Assembly (NCBI GenBank): GCA_044226655.1
Contig: JBGAGO010000001.1
Location: forward strand, 1,178,001 to 1,242,000
Length of the DNA: 64,000 nucleotides
DNA from: JBEVOS01 sp044226655
Lineage (GTDB): Bacteria; Pseudomonadota; Alphaproteobacteria; Caulobacterales; Aquidulcibacteraceae
Direction: 5' to 3'
The notes beneath the pieces are model-generated. The model searched no databases, was not told the DNA's origin, and saw nothing but the letters and a program-made list of their open reading frames with translations. A program made the translations under genes and the position numbers. The stretch's first letter is position 1; every line of letters begins with the position of its first letter. Positions 39,423-48,093 of this stretch are shown in pieces.

Positions 39423-39944
39423 GTGATCGAGATTTTCCGCCAGTCGCCCTGGCTCTTGATCGTCCTCGGGGCGCTCTGCGTGCCAATTTTCGGCATCATC
39501 CTGGGCGGCTGGGCGAGTTTCCTCGAGTACCGCCAGCGCAAGGCCGCGCTCGACGCGCTGCAGGCCTACGCGGCCCAGGGCAAGGAGGCGCCGCCGGAAT
39601 TGCTGCGCGCTGTCGGCGGCGGCCGCTGGCGGGGCCGCGATTGGGGCGAGTACGCCGGCCCGGACGGCCCCGGCGATGTGCGCGGCGAAATTCAAGGCGC
39701 GGCGCGCGAGGCCCGCGACGAGATGCGGGCCGGCATGCGCCGGTGGCGGCGCAATGAGCCGCTGCGCACCTGGCGGCGCGCCGTGACCTGGTCGGCGCTG
39801 GCCGGCGGCTTCTTCTTCGCCTCGCGAATGGCGGAGACCTCGGACACGCAGCACGGCTTCCTGATCGCGGCCATTCTGCTGGGCGCAGTGGCGGCGGCGA
39901 CCATTCTGTCGGCGATTTTGGCGACGCTTTTTCGTGAGAAATGA
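39423..39944 (+). CDS. Membrane protein heading the ECF sigma operon
   Basis: A 173-residue protein with one helix near the N-terminus (PWLLIVLGALCVPIFGIILGG) and two near the C-terminus (WSALAGGFFFASRMA and GFLIAAILLGAVAAATILSAIL), joined by a charged cytoplasmic or periplasmic segment rich in arginine. It resembles DUF6249-like membrane proteins linked to ECF sigma genes. The start is GTG at 39423 after AAGGAGTT. It overlaps the sigma gene by 4 nt. A sensor or anti-sigma role is inferred from position only. Confidence 0.7.
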   Translation: MIEIFRQSPWLLIVLGALCVPIFGIILGGWASFLEYRQRKAALDALQAYAAQGKEAPPELLRAVGGGRWRGRDWGEYAGPDGPGDVRGEIQGAAREARDEMRAGMRRWRRNEPLRTWRRAVTWSALAGGFFFASRMAETSDTQHGFLIAAILLGAVAAATILSAILATLFREK

Positions 39945-40468
39945 GCATGGCGTCGCACGACGCTGCGCTGGTGGCGGCGGCCGTCGCGGGCTCGCCCGAT
40001 GCGTTCTCCCGCCTGGTTGGGCTGCACCAACAGGCGGTGCGCGGCTTTTTGCGCCGCGCCTGCGGCAACCACGCGGACGCGGAAGATCTGGCGCAGGAGA
40101 CCTTCATCACCGCGTGGGAGAATCTCTCCCGCTTCGGCGGCAAATCGAGCTTCCGGTCCTGGCTGTGCGGCATCGCCTACAACAAATGCCTGACCGCGGC
40201 GCGGTCGCGCGGTCGTTCGGCGGCGCGGGACATGGCGTTCCTGCAAGCCAGCGAGGTCACCGCCGCGCCTTCGGGCGACGACCGGATGGACCTCACCAAG
40301 GCCATGGCCCGTTTGCCCCTGGAACAGCGCGCGGCGGTGGCTTTGTGTCTGGCGGCCGGCTTTTCGCATGGCGAAGCCAGCGAGGCTCTGGGCTTGCCGC
40401 TGGGCACCGTGAAGAGCCATGTATTGCGCGGAAAGGCGAAGCTTTTGGAGGCGCTCGGCGATGACTGA
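39941..40468 (+). CDS. ECF-type RNA polymerase sigma factor
   Basis: A 175-residue group IV sigma factor with region 2 (AFSRLVGLHQQAVRGFLRRACGNHADAEDLAQETFITAWENLSRF, summarised: the DAEDLAQETF signature) and region 4 (MARLPLEQRAAVALCLAAGF ... LGLPLGTVKSHVLRGKAKL). No extra C-terminal domain. It is flanked by two small membrane-protein genes with 4- and 8-nt overlaps; no zinc-binding anti-sigma (HxxxCxxC) is encoded. It probably answers an envelope signal through one of those neighbours. Confidence 0.92.
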   Translation: MSMASHDAALVAAAVAGSPDAFSRLVGLHQQAVRGFLRRACGNHADAEDLAQETFITAWENLSRFGGKSSFRSWLCGIAYNKCLTAARSRGRSAARDMAFLQASEVTAAPSGDDRMDLTKAMARLPLEQRAAVALCLAAGFSHGEASEALGLPLGTVKSHVLRGKAKLLEALGDD

Positions 40469-40793
40469 CCGCGAAGCCCGGCTGGAAAGCCGATTGACCG
40501 CCTTTTTCGAGGCGGAGGAGCCGCCCGCGCAGGATAAGGCCTTCGAGGGCCGGGTGATGCAGCGCATCGCCGCGCGCCGCCTGCTCGACGCCGTGTTCGA
40601 ATGGGCGACGCCCTTCGTGGTCGGCGTGGCGATCCTGTGGGCGCTGTGGCCGGCGCTGCTGCGCATGTCGGTGGGCGCGGTCGAGGCCGCGGGCCTGCTG
40701 GCGCCGCTGGGCTTAGCGGCGGTGATCGCGGGCGCGAGCTATTGGGCGGCCATGCGGCTGCGCCTCGTACCGCCCGTCGAATTGACGGTGTGA
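40461..40793 (+). CDS. Small membrane protein after the ECF sigma factor, putative anti-sigma
   Basis: A 110-residue protein. The first 45 residues are soluble and acidic (TDREARLESRLTAFFEAEEPPAQDKAF), followed by a helix at about 46-66 and a second at about 74-94. No HxxxCxxC zinc motif is present, so it is not a classic ZAS anti-sigma. Overlap with the sigma gene (8 nt) and the next TetR gene (4 nt) indicates co-translation. The soluble N-terminus could bind the sigma factor; this is inference. Confidence 0.68.
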   Translation: MTDREARLESRLTAFFEAEEPPAQDKAFEGRVMQRIAARRLLDAVFEWATPFVVGVAILWALWPALLRMSVGAVEAAGLLAPLGLAAVIAGASYWAAMRLRLVPPVELTV

Positions 40794-41386
40794 GCTTGGA
40801 TAGCGCAATCCGGCGCGATCTGGCGCGCGCGGCCTTGGCCGTGGCGGCGCGCAAGCCCTGGGCTAATGTCACGCTCGCGGACTTGGCCGCCGAAGCCGGC
40901 AAGCCGCTCGCGGAATTTTATGGCGCCTCGCTCGGCGAAGCCGTCGATTGCGTCGAAGAGGCGTTCGATCGCGCCATCGCCAGCGGCGACCCGCTCGATC
41001 CCGGCCAGAGCGTGCGTGATCGCCTGTTCGATCTCATCATGAAGCGCTTCGAGGCGATGGAAGAGCATCGCGCGGCGGTGCTGGCGATGGAGGTCGGCCA
41101 GGATCGCGATCCGCTGGCCCTGGGCGCGGCGCATCAGCGTCATGTGCGCTGCGCGCGCTGGGTGCTCGCGGTGGCGGGTCTGCAGGCCGATCACATGACG
41201 GGCCAGGCGCGCGCGCAGGGCCTCGGCGCCATCATCGGCCAGGCGCGCGCCGCCTGGCGCGGCGAAACCGATCCCGATTTCACACGCACGATGGCCTCGC
41301 TCGATAAGAACCTGCGCCGGGCCGAAGAAATGTTCGGCCGCTGGGCGGGGTTCGAAGGCAAGAAGGCCGAAGGGGACGGCGCCTAG
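40790..41386 (+). CDS. TetR-like transcriptional regulator
   Basis: A 198-residue helical protein. The N-terminal HTH is AALAVAARKPWANVTLADLAAEAGKPLAEFY, with weaker match than standard TetR. The C-terminal ligand domain runs through VRDRLFDLIMKRFEAMEEHRAAVLAME. The start is GTG at 40790, overlapping the previous gene by 4 nt, so it is the last gene of the ECF operon. It converges on a LysR gene with a 4-nt overlap. A COQ9-like role is a less likely alternative. Confidence 0.75.
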   Translation: MSLDSAIRRDLARAALAVAARKPWANVTLADLAAEAGKPLAEFYGASLGEAVDCVEEAFDRAIASGDPLDPGQSVRDRLFDLIMKRFEAMEEHRAAVLAMEVGQDRDPLALGAAHQRHVRCARWVLAVAGLQADHMTGQARAQGLGAIIGQARAAWRGETDPDFTRTMASLDKNLRRAEEMFGRWAGFEGKKAEGDGA

Positions 41387-42288
41387 CGCAGCGCGTCGCG
41401 GACCAGTCCCAGAAACCAATCCGCGCCATCGTCCACGATTCCGCTGCGCCGCACCGCGGAGATGGTGACGCTGTCGCCCACGAAGGGCGCGCGAAGGATC
41501 GTCAATCCGAGCACGCCGGCTTGGCTCTCGGCGAGCTTGCGCGGCACGGTCGCGATCGCGTCGCTGGCGGAGACCAGCACCAGCGCCGTCAGCCAGCGCG
41601 CGACCACGGCGCGCGTGACGATGCCCACGCTCGCGCCTTCGTCCTCGGCGTCGCCGCCTTCGCCGGGCGAAAACGAAAACACATGGCCCGCCTGCTCATA
41701 GGCGCGCTCGCTGATGCGCGTCTTGAAGGTGGGATGCCCACGGCGCGCCACCACGCAATAGCGGTCTTCCAGCAGCACCTCGATGTCAAAGCCCGGCCGG
41801 GCGCCGGCGAAGCGGCCGAGCGCGAGATCGATGCGTCCTTGCATCAGCGCCTGCAGCGCGGCCTCTTGCGACATGTTAAGCGCGATGAACGACACGCCAG
41901 GCGCCTCGGTGCGCAAGGTGTTGAGCAGGCTCGCGCCGATCTGCGCGGTGACGAATTCCGGCGCGGCCAGCATGAAGCGGCGCGTGCTGGTCGTGGGATC
42001 GAACGCGCCTTCGCGCTTCAGCGCCGCGCCGGCGAGATCGATCAGCTCCTCGATGCGCGGGCCGAGCGCCAGTGCGCGCGCCGTGGGCTCAAGGCCGTGC
42101 GGGCGGCGCACGAACAGCGGATCGCCGAACAGATCGCGCAGCCGGCCGAGCGCATGGCTGATCGCGGACTGGCTGAGGCCAAGCGCTTTGGCCGCCGCCG
42201 TGGCGCGCCGCCGGCGCAGCAATTCGCGGAACACCAGAAGCAAACCGCCATCGAGCCGGCGGATATCATCAAGATCGATATCACTCAT
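41383..42288 (-). CDS. LysR-family transcriptional regulator
   Basis: A 301-residue LysR regulator of the NodD-like branch: LLLVFRELLRRRRATAAAKALGLSQSAISHALGRL HTH region and substrate-binding domain (MLAAPEFVTAQIGASLL, VARRGHP, FVGDSVTISAVRR). It is divergent from the TorF-like porin gene with 68 nt between starts, so the porin is its most likely target. Effector unknown. Confidence 0.9.
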   Translation of the reverse strand: MSDIDLDDIRRLDGGLLLVFRELLRRRRATAAAKALGLSQSAISHALGRLRDLFGDPLFVRRPHGLEPTARALALGPRIEELIDLAGAALKREGAFDPTTSTRRFMLAAPEFVTAQIGASLLNTLRTEAPGVSFIALNMSQEAALQALMQGRIDLALGRFAGARPGFDIEVLLEDRYCVVARRGHPTFKTRISERAYEQAGHVFSFSPGEGGDAEDEGASVGIVTRAVVARWLTALVLVSASDAIATVPRKLAESQAGVLGLTILRAPFVGDSVTISAVRRSGIVDDGADWFLGLVRDALR

Positions 42289-42356
42289 GCAAGGATTTCA
42301 GTATCATGGCCAATTAGCCGCCGCTAGCGCTTGCCCAGAAAAAGCGAGGCGTGGCG

Positions 42357-43103
42357 ATGCGGATAGGCAAGGCGGCGGGCGGCGTAGCGCTGCTCTTGGG
42401 TTTGGCGTCTGGCGCCCAGGCGCAGGAGATCGGCGCCTGGGGCAGGCTCTACCCGACGCTCTCGATCGCGAGCGAATATCGCTATGACGGCACATCCAAT
42501 TCGAGCGGCGCGCCCGTCGTGCAAGGCTCGCTCTATTGGTTCCGCCCCGATCATTTCTATGCCGGCGTGTTCGCGACCGGCGTGGATTTCAGCGGCTTCT
42601 ACGATCGCACGACATCCTATGAGATCGACCTCTACGCGGGGCGAAATTGGGATTTCGGCGGGCCTGATTGGTATGCAGGCGCGCATACGCGGCTGACGCT
42701 CGAAGCCATGTACACGATGTTCCCCGACAATGAGGTTCCCGGCCCGACTTATGATTTCCTGCAAGTCAAAGCGCGCGGCTTGCACAGGATCGGCCGCTGG
42801 ACGCTGGAAGGATCGGCCGCGCTCACGCCGCAGGCCTCCTATGGCGCGGGGACCGCGTGGCGGTACGAAGCCGGCGCCAGCTATCGTCTCACGGATTGGC
42901 TGAGCATCGGCGCCAAGGCCGGCGCCCGCTACGCGCAGCGGCGGCCCGATTATACGTTTTGGAATCTCGGCGCGACGGCGCATTTCGGCAAGATCGAACT
43001 CGATGCGCGCTATTACGATACGGATTTGAGCTTTATCGATTGCGGCTACAGCGCCAATTGCGGCTCGGCGCTGGTGGGCAAGCTGAGCTGGAATCTGTGG
43101 TGA
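42357..43103 (+). CDS. TorF-family putative porin
   Basis: A 248-residue outer-membrane protein: a signal peptide (MRIGKAAGGVALLLGLASGAQA), then alternating amphipathic strands typical of the TIGR02001/TorF beta barrel (LYPTLSIASEYRYDG, VVQGSLYWF, YEIDLYAGRNW), ending with a C-terminal aromatic residue (KLSWNLW), as for BAM substrates. ATG at 42357 is chosen with GAGG 7 nt upstream. Two cysteines near the end (DCGYSANCG) may pair. Confidence 0.85.
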   Translation: MRIGKAAGGVALLLGLASGAQAQEIGAWGRLYPTLSIASEYRYDGTSNSSGAPVVQGSLYWFRPDHFYAGVFATGVDFSGFYDRTTSYEIDLYAGRNWDFGGPDWYAGAHTRLTLEAMYTMFPDNEVPGPTYDFLQVKARGLHRIGRWTLEGSAALTPQASYGAGTAWRYEAGASYRLTDWLSIGAKAGARYAQRRPDYTFWNLGATAHFGKIELDARYYDTDLSFIDCGYSANCGSALVGKLSWNLW

Positions 43104-43106
43104 GGC

Positions 43107-44450
43107 TCAGCTCGCGCGCGCCGGCTCCAGCTGCCCCGGCAGGCGCAAGGTGGCGCGCAGGCCGCCGAGCGGCGATTTGGACAAGGTGATGTCGCCGCCG
43201 TGCTGGCGGGCCGCATCGCGCGCGATGGCGAGCCCGAGCCCGACGCCCTTCGCATTGCGCGTGCGCGTTTCATCGAGACGCGAGAACGGGCGGAACGCAT
43301 CTTCATATTGTTCGGGCGCGATGCCCGGCCCGTCATCGTCGATCGTCACCTCCACGATCGATCCATCTCGCCGCGCGGTCAGCTTCACATGATCGCCATG
43401 GGCGGCGGCGTTATCGACCAGATTGGCGAGACAGCGGTGCAGCGCGCCAGCGCGCACGCTGGCCGTCAAATCCCCTGAAGCGGAAATTTCGATCTCGGCG
43501 CCGCTGCGCTTGGCGTCATGCACGACGTCCGCGGCGATGCGCCCGATATCGGCGGTGATCTTCTCTTCCGTGGTCTCGCCGCGCGCGAAGGCGAGATATT
43601 CTTCGAGCGTGGTTTCCATATCGGCGATGTCGCGCTTGGCGTCGTCGAGCTCGGGCGAGGGCGGCATCATCGCGAATTGCAGCTTAAGGCGGGTGATCGG
43701 CGTGCGGATGTCGTGGCTGACGCCCGCCAGCAATTGCGCGCGCTGATCGATGAAGCGGCGGATGCGCGCGCGCATATCGAAGAACGCGTGCGTGGCCTGG
43801 CGCACCTCGCGCGCGCCGCGGGCGCGGAAGATGAGGCCCTCGTCCTCCCCGCGTCCGAACCGCTCCATCGCCGCCGCCAGCGTTTCGATCGGGCGCACCT
43901 GGTTTCGGATGAAGATGATGGAGACGACGCCCAGGAAAATCGTCGCGCCGAAAATCCACGCCACGAACAGCGGGCCGGACCGCGCCTGCACGCGGTCCTT
44001 GTAGGCGTGCACCACGAACACGCCCTCGGGGATCGGCACGCGGATATTGACCTGATTGCCGGGGCAGGAGCTGTCGTACCAGACTTGCCGCGCCAGCTGC
44101 TGTTCGAGCGCCGTATCGAGATAGCGGTCGAGCACTGCCGTCCCCGCGCCGCAGCGCCTTCCTTCCAGCACCGCGCCCGGCTCAAGCGAGACATCGAGGC
44201 GCAAGGTGCGCGCCATATCCTCGATATGCGCGAAGGTTTGGGGCGTGGGCGCGTGTTCGTAGGTCTGGATCAGCAACGCGACATCGGCCGCCACGCCTTG
44301 GCTCATGCGCTTGGACGTCGCCTGCCAATGGTCGTCGAGGAACACCAGCGTGATGATGAGCTGCAACACCGCCGCCGGCACGACGATGATGAGCAAGGTG
44401 CGCCAGTAGAGGCCCTTCGGCAGATAATCGCGGAGGCGGCGGCGCGGCAT
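43107..44450 (-). CDS. EnvZ-like sensor histidine kinase
   Basis: A 447-residue inner-membrane kinase: helix 1 (TLLIIVVPAAVLQLIITLVFL), a periplasmic domain of about 115 residues, helix 2 (VAWIFGATIFLGVVSIIFI), HAMP (RPIETLAAAMERFGRGE), HisKA with LLAGVSHDIRTPITRLKLQ and HATPase with NLVDNAAAH, DDGPGI and GVGLGLAIA. No response regulator adjoins it. The closest is the OmpR-type regulator 3 kb away on the same strand (47392-48093), and the two could be partners separated by inserted genes. The ATG at 44450 is preferred over one 15 nt upstream. Confidence 0.92.
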   Translation of the reverse strand: MPRRRLRDYLPKGLYWRTLLIIVVPAAVLQLIITLVFLDDHWQATSKRMSQGVAADVALLIQTYEHAPTPQTFAHIEDMARTLRLDVSLEPGAVLEGRRCGAGTAVLDRYLDTALEQQLARQVWYDSSCPGNQVNIRVPIPEGVFVVHAYKDRVQARSGPLFVAWIFGATIFLGVVSIIFIRNQVRPIETLAAAMERFGRGEDEGLIFRARGAREVRQATHAFFDMRARIRRFIDQRAQLLAGVSHDIRTPITRLKLQFAMMPPSPELDDAKRDIADMETTLEEYLAFARGETTEEKITADIGRIAADVVHDAKRSGAEIEISASGDLTASVRAGALHRCLANLVDNAAAHGDHVKLTARRDGSIVEVTIDDDGPGIAPEQYEDAFRPFSRLDETRTRNAKGVGLGLAIARDAARQHGGDITLSKSPLGGLRATLRLPGQLEPARAS

Positions 44451-44498
44451 GGCCCGACTAAGCAAAGCAGCGCGCCAAAGCGCAAGCGCGTTTGGCGC

Positions 44499-44714
44499 TT
44501 AACGGGCGGCGCGGGCTTCGCGGATCCAGCCGCCGCGGGCGCGGGTGGCGAAACGCAGCGCGTGGGCGCTCATGGCGCGTCGGCTCGGCGCGATGGCGCA
44601 GGGCGCGGTTGAGGCGAGCACGGCCGCCGGTTTCGCGGTGGGCGCGGCGAGCGCGGGGGCGGGCATGGCGGCGAGCATGAAACAGCCCAGCAGGATCGTA
44701 AACAGAAGGCGCAT
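44499..44714 (-). CDS. Small exported protein, hypothetical
   Basis: A 71-residue frame starting MRLLFTILLGCFMLAAMPAPALA, a convincing signal peptide cleaved after ALA near residue 23, followed by a short basic alanine-rich peptide with one cysteine. The Shine-Dalgarno sequence is weak. It precedes the histidine kinase on the same strand. The signal peptide is the only support, so it may not be a real gene. Confidence 0.5.
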   Translation of the reverse strand: MRLLFTILLGCFMLAAMPAPALAAPTAKPAAVLASTAPCAIAPSRRAMSAHALRFATRARGGWIREARAAR

Positions 44715-44901
44715 CGCGACAGCTCTTTCAGTGACGGCGCAGCTTAGCGCAGGCCCGGGCCGACGCGGCGATATTTCGCCCACCAAGCTCGTTCGCCCCC
44801 GCTTCACGCCCGCTGCGCGTGCCTGCGCCGCACTTGAGGCCGGGCGGCTTTCGTCGGAGCATGGCGCACGGCAGGCGTAAACGCCGCCGAAGGAGGAAGA
44901 G

Positions 44902-45288
44902 ATGTTTTCGCACATCATGGTCGGCACCAATGATCTGGAGCGCGCCAAGGATTTCTACGATGCGCTGTTGGGCACGCTGGGCGTGCGTCCCGCGATCGTC
45001 GATCGGCATCGCATCTTCTACCTGGCGCCGTCCGGCGTGTTCGCCGTGTCCAAGCCGATCAATGGCGAACCGGCCACGGTGGCCAATGGCGCGACCGTCG
45101 GCTTCGCTGGCGCGTCGCAGGAACAGATCGACGCGTGGCATGCCATGGGCGTGTCGAAGGGCGGCGTCAGCATCGAAGAGCCCCCGGGCGTGCGCGAAGG
45201 CACGACGGGCAGGCTCTATCTCGCCTATCTGCGCGATCTCGACGGCAACAAGCTCTGCGGCATGTATCGGATGCCTGCTTCGGCCTAG
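44902..45288 (+). CDS. VOC-family protein
   Basis: A 128-residue vicinal-oxygen-chelate protein: start MFSHIMVGTNDLERAKDFYDALLG, middle FYLAPSGVFAVSKPI, and C-terminal GRLYLAYLRDLDGNKLCGMYRM. Histidine 4 and the region around the final strand fit metal-ligand positions, though the last glutamate is replaced. AGGAGGAAGAG gives an excellent ribosome site before the ATG. It converges with the GPH transporter (4-nt overlap). Function unknown. Confidence 0.85.
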   Translation: MFSHIMVGTNDLERAKDFYDALLGTLGVRPAIVDRHRIFYLAPSGVFAVSKPINGEPATVANGATVGFAGASQEQIDAWHAMGVSKGGVSIEEPPGVREGTTGRLYLAYLRDLDGNKLCGMYRMPASA

Positions 45289-46811
45289 CCCTTCGGCGCT
45301 TCAGGCGCCGGCGCGGGAGCAAGGCCGCCGCCGGATCTGTCCGGCAAAGGCTGCTGCGTGGCCGCGGCGGCGCGTTCGGCGCGCATCGCCACGATCTTGG
45401 CCTGTGTCTCGGCGTGCTTGGCTTTCGAGATCGAGTACCGTGCGTAGAAGAAGACGGCGATCAGGCCGGGCGTCATCGCGATCGGGCCATCGACCCAGCC
45501 GAGATGATGCAGAACGTTGGCATCGACGTGGCCAGGCTCGGCGCGCTCGGGAAAGGCAATGAGCGTGAGCGCGAGCCCCGCGAGCGCGGTGCCGAGCGCC
45601 TGATCGATCTTCGCGAACAGGGAGCGCGTGGCGTAGAGCACGCCTTCCTGGCGCACGCCGAACTTGACCTCGTTCTCGTCGGCGATATCGGCCAGCGCGC
45701 TCATCACCGAAATGGTGAGGATGGCCGTCGAGCCGTAGCTCACGGCCGAAATCGCCACCAAGGTCGGCAACAGCATGGGATCGCCGTTTTCCCAGAGCAC
45801 GCCCGTCAGCCGCAAAATGGCGGGCAGCGCCGGGAAAATCGCGGAAATGATCGCGGCCCAGATGATCACAGGCCGTTTGTCGAACCAGCCATGCATGCGC
45901 CCCGAGAACACCAGCGCGACGATGTAGCCGAAGAAGCTCCCGATGATGTAATAGCGCAATTGCTCCGACGACAGCTCGAAGAAGAACGTCGCCATGTAGA
46001 GCGAAATGCCGGCGCGCACGCCCACCATCAGCGAATTGAACAGATAGGCGATCAGCAGCCAGACATAGTTTCTGTTGCGGAACACCTTCCCGAGATCCTT
46101 GAGGAACTCGAACGGTGTGAACCCCTTCGCATCGGGCGCTGGCTGGGGCAGGCGCTTGATCTGGCCCTTGGTGAACCAGGCCGAGATGAAAAGGATCGTC
46201 ATCGTCGCCATCGCCGCGAACAGCGAGAACGGCGCGTAGGGCTCGGGATTGAGCAGGCCGCGCGGATATTGCGGCGTTGAATGGAAGAACCAAGTGAAGG
46301 CGACGAACGTGATCGAGGCGCCGCCGGCCCACACGAAGAAATTGTTCCACGCCATCACGTGGGAACGCTCAGTGTAATTGTGCGAAAGCTCACCGCCGAG
46401 CGCCAAATGCGGCGTGTGGAAGAAGCCCATGCACACGCGCAGCGCGATCACCGTCACCGCGAGCCAGGCGAACAGACCCGTCTCGTTCAAGCCGTCCGGC
46501 GGGTTGAAGATGGCGATGAACGCCAGCGCGATCGGGATGGGCGCCGCGAACATGAAGGGATGGCGCCGGCCGAGCTTGGTGCGCGTGCGGTCGGAAAGCG
46601 AGCCGATCAACGGATCGGTGACGCCATCGAACACCAGCGAGATCGCGATGGCGAGGCTCGCCATATGCGCGCTGAGGCCGAGCACCTGATTGTAGTAGAG
46701 CAGCGCGTATTGGCTGAGCGAAAACAGCGCGATCGTTTCCGCCGCGCCGCCCGCGCCGAACGCCACTTTCGTGGTTAAAGGCAGTTTGTCCTGTTCGGCC
46801 GCTTTGCTCAA
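45285..46811 (-). CDS. GPH-family (MelB-like) MFS transporter
   Basis: A 508-residue 12-helix cation/sugar symporter of the glycoside-pentoside-hexuronide type. Typical are SLVFDGVTDPLIGSLSDRTRTKLGRRHPFM (helix 2-3 region with D-x-x-x-D and the KxGRRxP loop) and NRNYVWLLIAYLF in the second half. The substrate is probably a glycoside or related compound, but no sugar-catabolic gene is next to it. Start: the GGAGG box directly abuts ATG 46817, so TTG at 46811, 6 nt from GGAGG, is the better-spaced start. Confidence 0.87.
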   Translation of the reverse strand: MSKAAEQDKLPLTTKVAFGAGGAAETIALFSLSQYALLYYNQVLGLSAHMASLAIAISLVFDGVTDPLIGSLSDRTRTKLGRRHPFMFAAPIPIALAFIAIFNPPDGLNETGLFAWLAVTVIALRVCMGFFHTPHLALGGELSHNYTERSHVMAWNNFFVWAGGASITFVAFTWFFHSTPQYPRGLLNPEPYAPFSLFAAMATMTILFISAWFTKGQIKRLPQPAPDAKGFTPFEFLKDLGKVFRNRNYVWLLIAYLFNSLMVGVRAGISLYMATFFFELSSEQLRYYIIGSFFGYIVALVFSGRMHGWFDKRPVIIWAAIISAIFPALPAILRLTGVLWENGDPMLLPTLVAISAVSYGSTAILTISVMSALADIADENEVKFGVRQEGVLYATRSLFAKIDQALGTALAGLALTLIAFPERAEPGHVDANVLHHLGWVDGPIAMTPGLIAVFFYARYSISKAKHAETQAKIVAMRAERAAAATQQPLPDRSGGGLAPAPAPEAPKG

Positions 46812-47021
46812 ACACATCCTCCCCGCAGGCAAGGCGTCGCCGCGCCTTTTTGTTATGGGCTCCACCAAGCGGCATGCGCGCGGCGGCGTCAACACAAACC
46901 GGACATGCATGCACCCGCGTCAGCGCAGCGGCGTGCACGGGCCCAAAGAGATGCCGCCGCGCGTCGTTTTGGATGCGCGGCGCAGACGATCGTCATAAAT
47001 CGCGCGCGCGGCGAATGGCGT

Positions 47022-47381
47022 CTAGAACGCCTTGCCGTTCACCGGTGTCGGCGTGAGCGCGGCGAGGTCGACGCCCTCGACGCAGCGCAGATTGACCGCG
47101 GCCATGTCCTCGCCCTTCGGCGTCTTGCCCAAGGCGAAGCTCTGCACGCCGCATCTGTTGCAGAATTGGTGGCGGATGGCGTGGCGGTTGAACAGATATT
47201 CCGTGAGCGCGTCGCCGCCTTGCAGCAGCGTGAAGGCGGGCGCGCTCGTGAAAGTGAGGATGAGGCCCTTGGCGCTGCAATGCGAGCAATTGCATTCGAT
47301 CACCTGCGCCATATCGAGCTTGGCCTCGTAGCGCACCGCGCCGCAATGACACCCGCCCTGATAGGTTGTCGCTTCAGCCAT
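47022..47381 (-). CDS. GFA-family (Mss4-fold) zinc protein
   Basis: A 119-residue GFA protein with cysteine motifs GCHCGAVRYEA, ECNCSHCSAKG and FCNRCGVQSF. It is a paralogue of the protein at 36055-36393, with the same architecture but modest identity. GGAGGCTCCC lies just upstream of the ATG at 47381. It follows the response regulator gene on the same strand with 10 nt between them. The enzymatic role is unproven for this group. Confidence 0.87.
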   Translation of the reverse strand: MAEATTYQGGCHCGAVRYEAKLDMAQVIECNCSHCSAKGLILTFTSAPAFTLLQGGDALTEYLFNRHAIRHQFCNRCGVQSFALGKTPKGEDMAAVNLRCVEGVDLAALTPTPVNGKAF

Positions 47382-47391
47382 GGGAGCCTCC

Positions 47392-48093
47392 CTAATCGAT
47401 CGCGAGTCGATAGCCGACGCCGCGCGCCGTTTGCAGAAACACGGGAATGCGCGGATCGGCTTCGATTTTGCGCCGCAGCCGCGTGACCTGCACATCGACA
47501 GACCGTTCGAGCCCGGCATTGGTGCGCTTGGCTAGGTCTTCGCGCGTCATCGGCGCGCCGCCTTTGGCCGCCAGCACGCGCAGCAGCGCCGCTTCGCCTT
47601 CGGTGAGCTTGATGGCGGCGCCTTCGCGCTTCAGCTCGCCGCGCTGGAGATTGAACGTAAACGGCCCGAAGCGCACCTCTTCGACGGCGCCCGCGCGTGC
47701 GGCCCCGCGCTTGAGGATCGCATTGATGCGCAGCGCGAGCTCTTCCGGTTCAAACGGCTTGGGCACGTAATCGTCCGCGCCGATCGAGAGGCCCTTGATG
47801 CGGTCTTCGCGTTCGCCGCGCGCGGTGAGCAGGATGATCGGCACGTTCGAGCCCGCGCGCACGCTTTCGGCCAGGCTGAAGCCATCCTCGCGCGGCATCA
47901 TCACATCGATGATGAGCAGATCGAAATCGAGGCTCGCCAGCAGCCGGCGCGCGCTCGCGGCGTCTTCCGCGGCCGAAACGCGCGCGCCTTGCTTCGCCAG
48001 ATAGCGTTTCAAGAGATCGCGGATGCGGTCGTCGTCATCCACGATCAGCAGATGTGGCGCACGGTCGAGCGCATCGAACACCGGCCCGCTCAT
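47392..48093 (-). CDS. OmpR-family response regulator (PetR/ActR-like position)
   Basis: A 233-residue regulator. The receiver domain has the acidic pocket LLIVDDDDRI, phospho-acceptor D63 in LLIIDVMMPRED, T90 in ILLTARG and K112 in VPKPFEP. The C-terminal winged helix has FNLQRGELKREG and VDVQVTRLRRKIE. ATG at 48093 overlaps the MarR stop by 4 nt; the longer open frame upstream is only antisense sequence of ilvE and MarR. The MarR-regulator pair beside a branched-chain aminotransferase resembles petP-petR of Rhodobacter. The cognate kinase may be the EnvZ-like protein at 43107-44450. Confidence 0.93.
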   Translation of the reverse strand: MSGPVFDALDRAPHLLIVDDDDRIRDLLKRYLAKQGARVSAAEDAASARRLLASLDFDLLIIDVMMPREDGFSLAESVRAGSNVPIILLTARGEREDRIKGLSIGADDYVPKPFEPEELALRINAILKRGAARAGAVEEVRFGPFTFNLQRGELKREGAAIKLTEGEAALLRVLAAKGGAPMTREDLAKRTNAGLERSVDVQVTRLRRKIEADPRIPVFLQTARGVGYRLAID

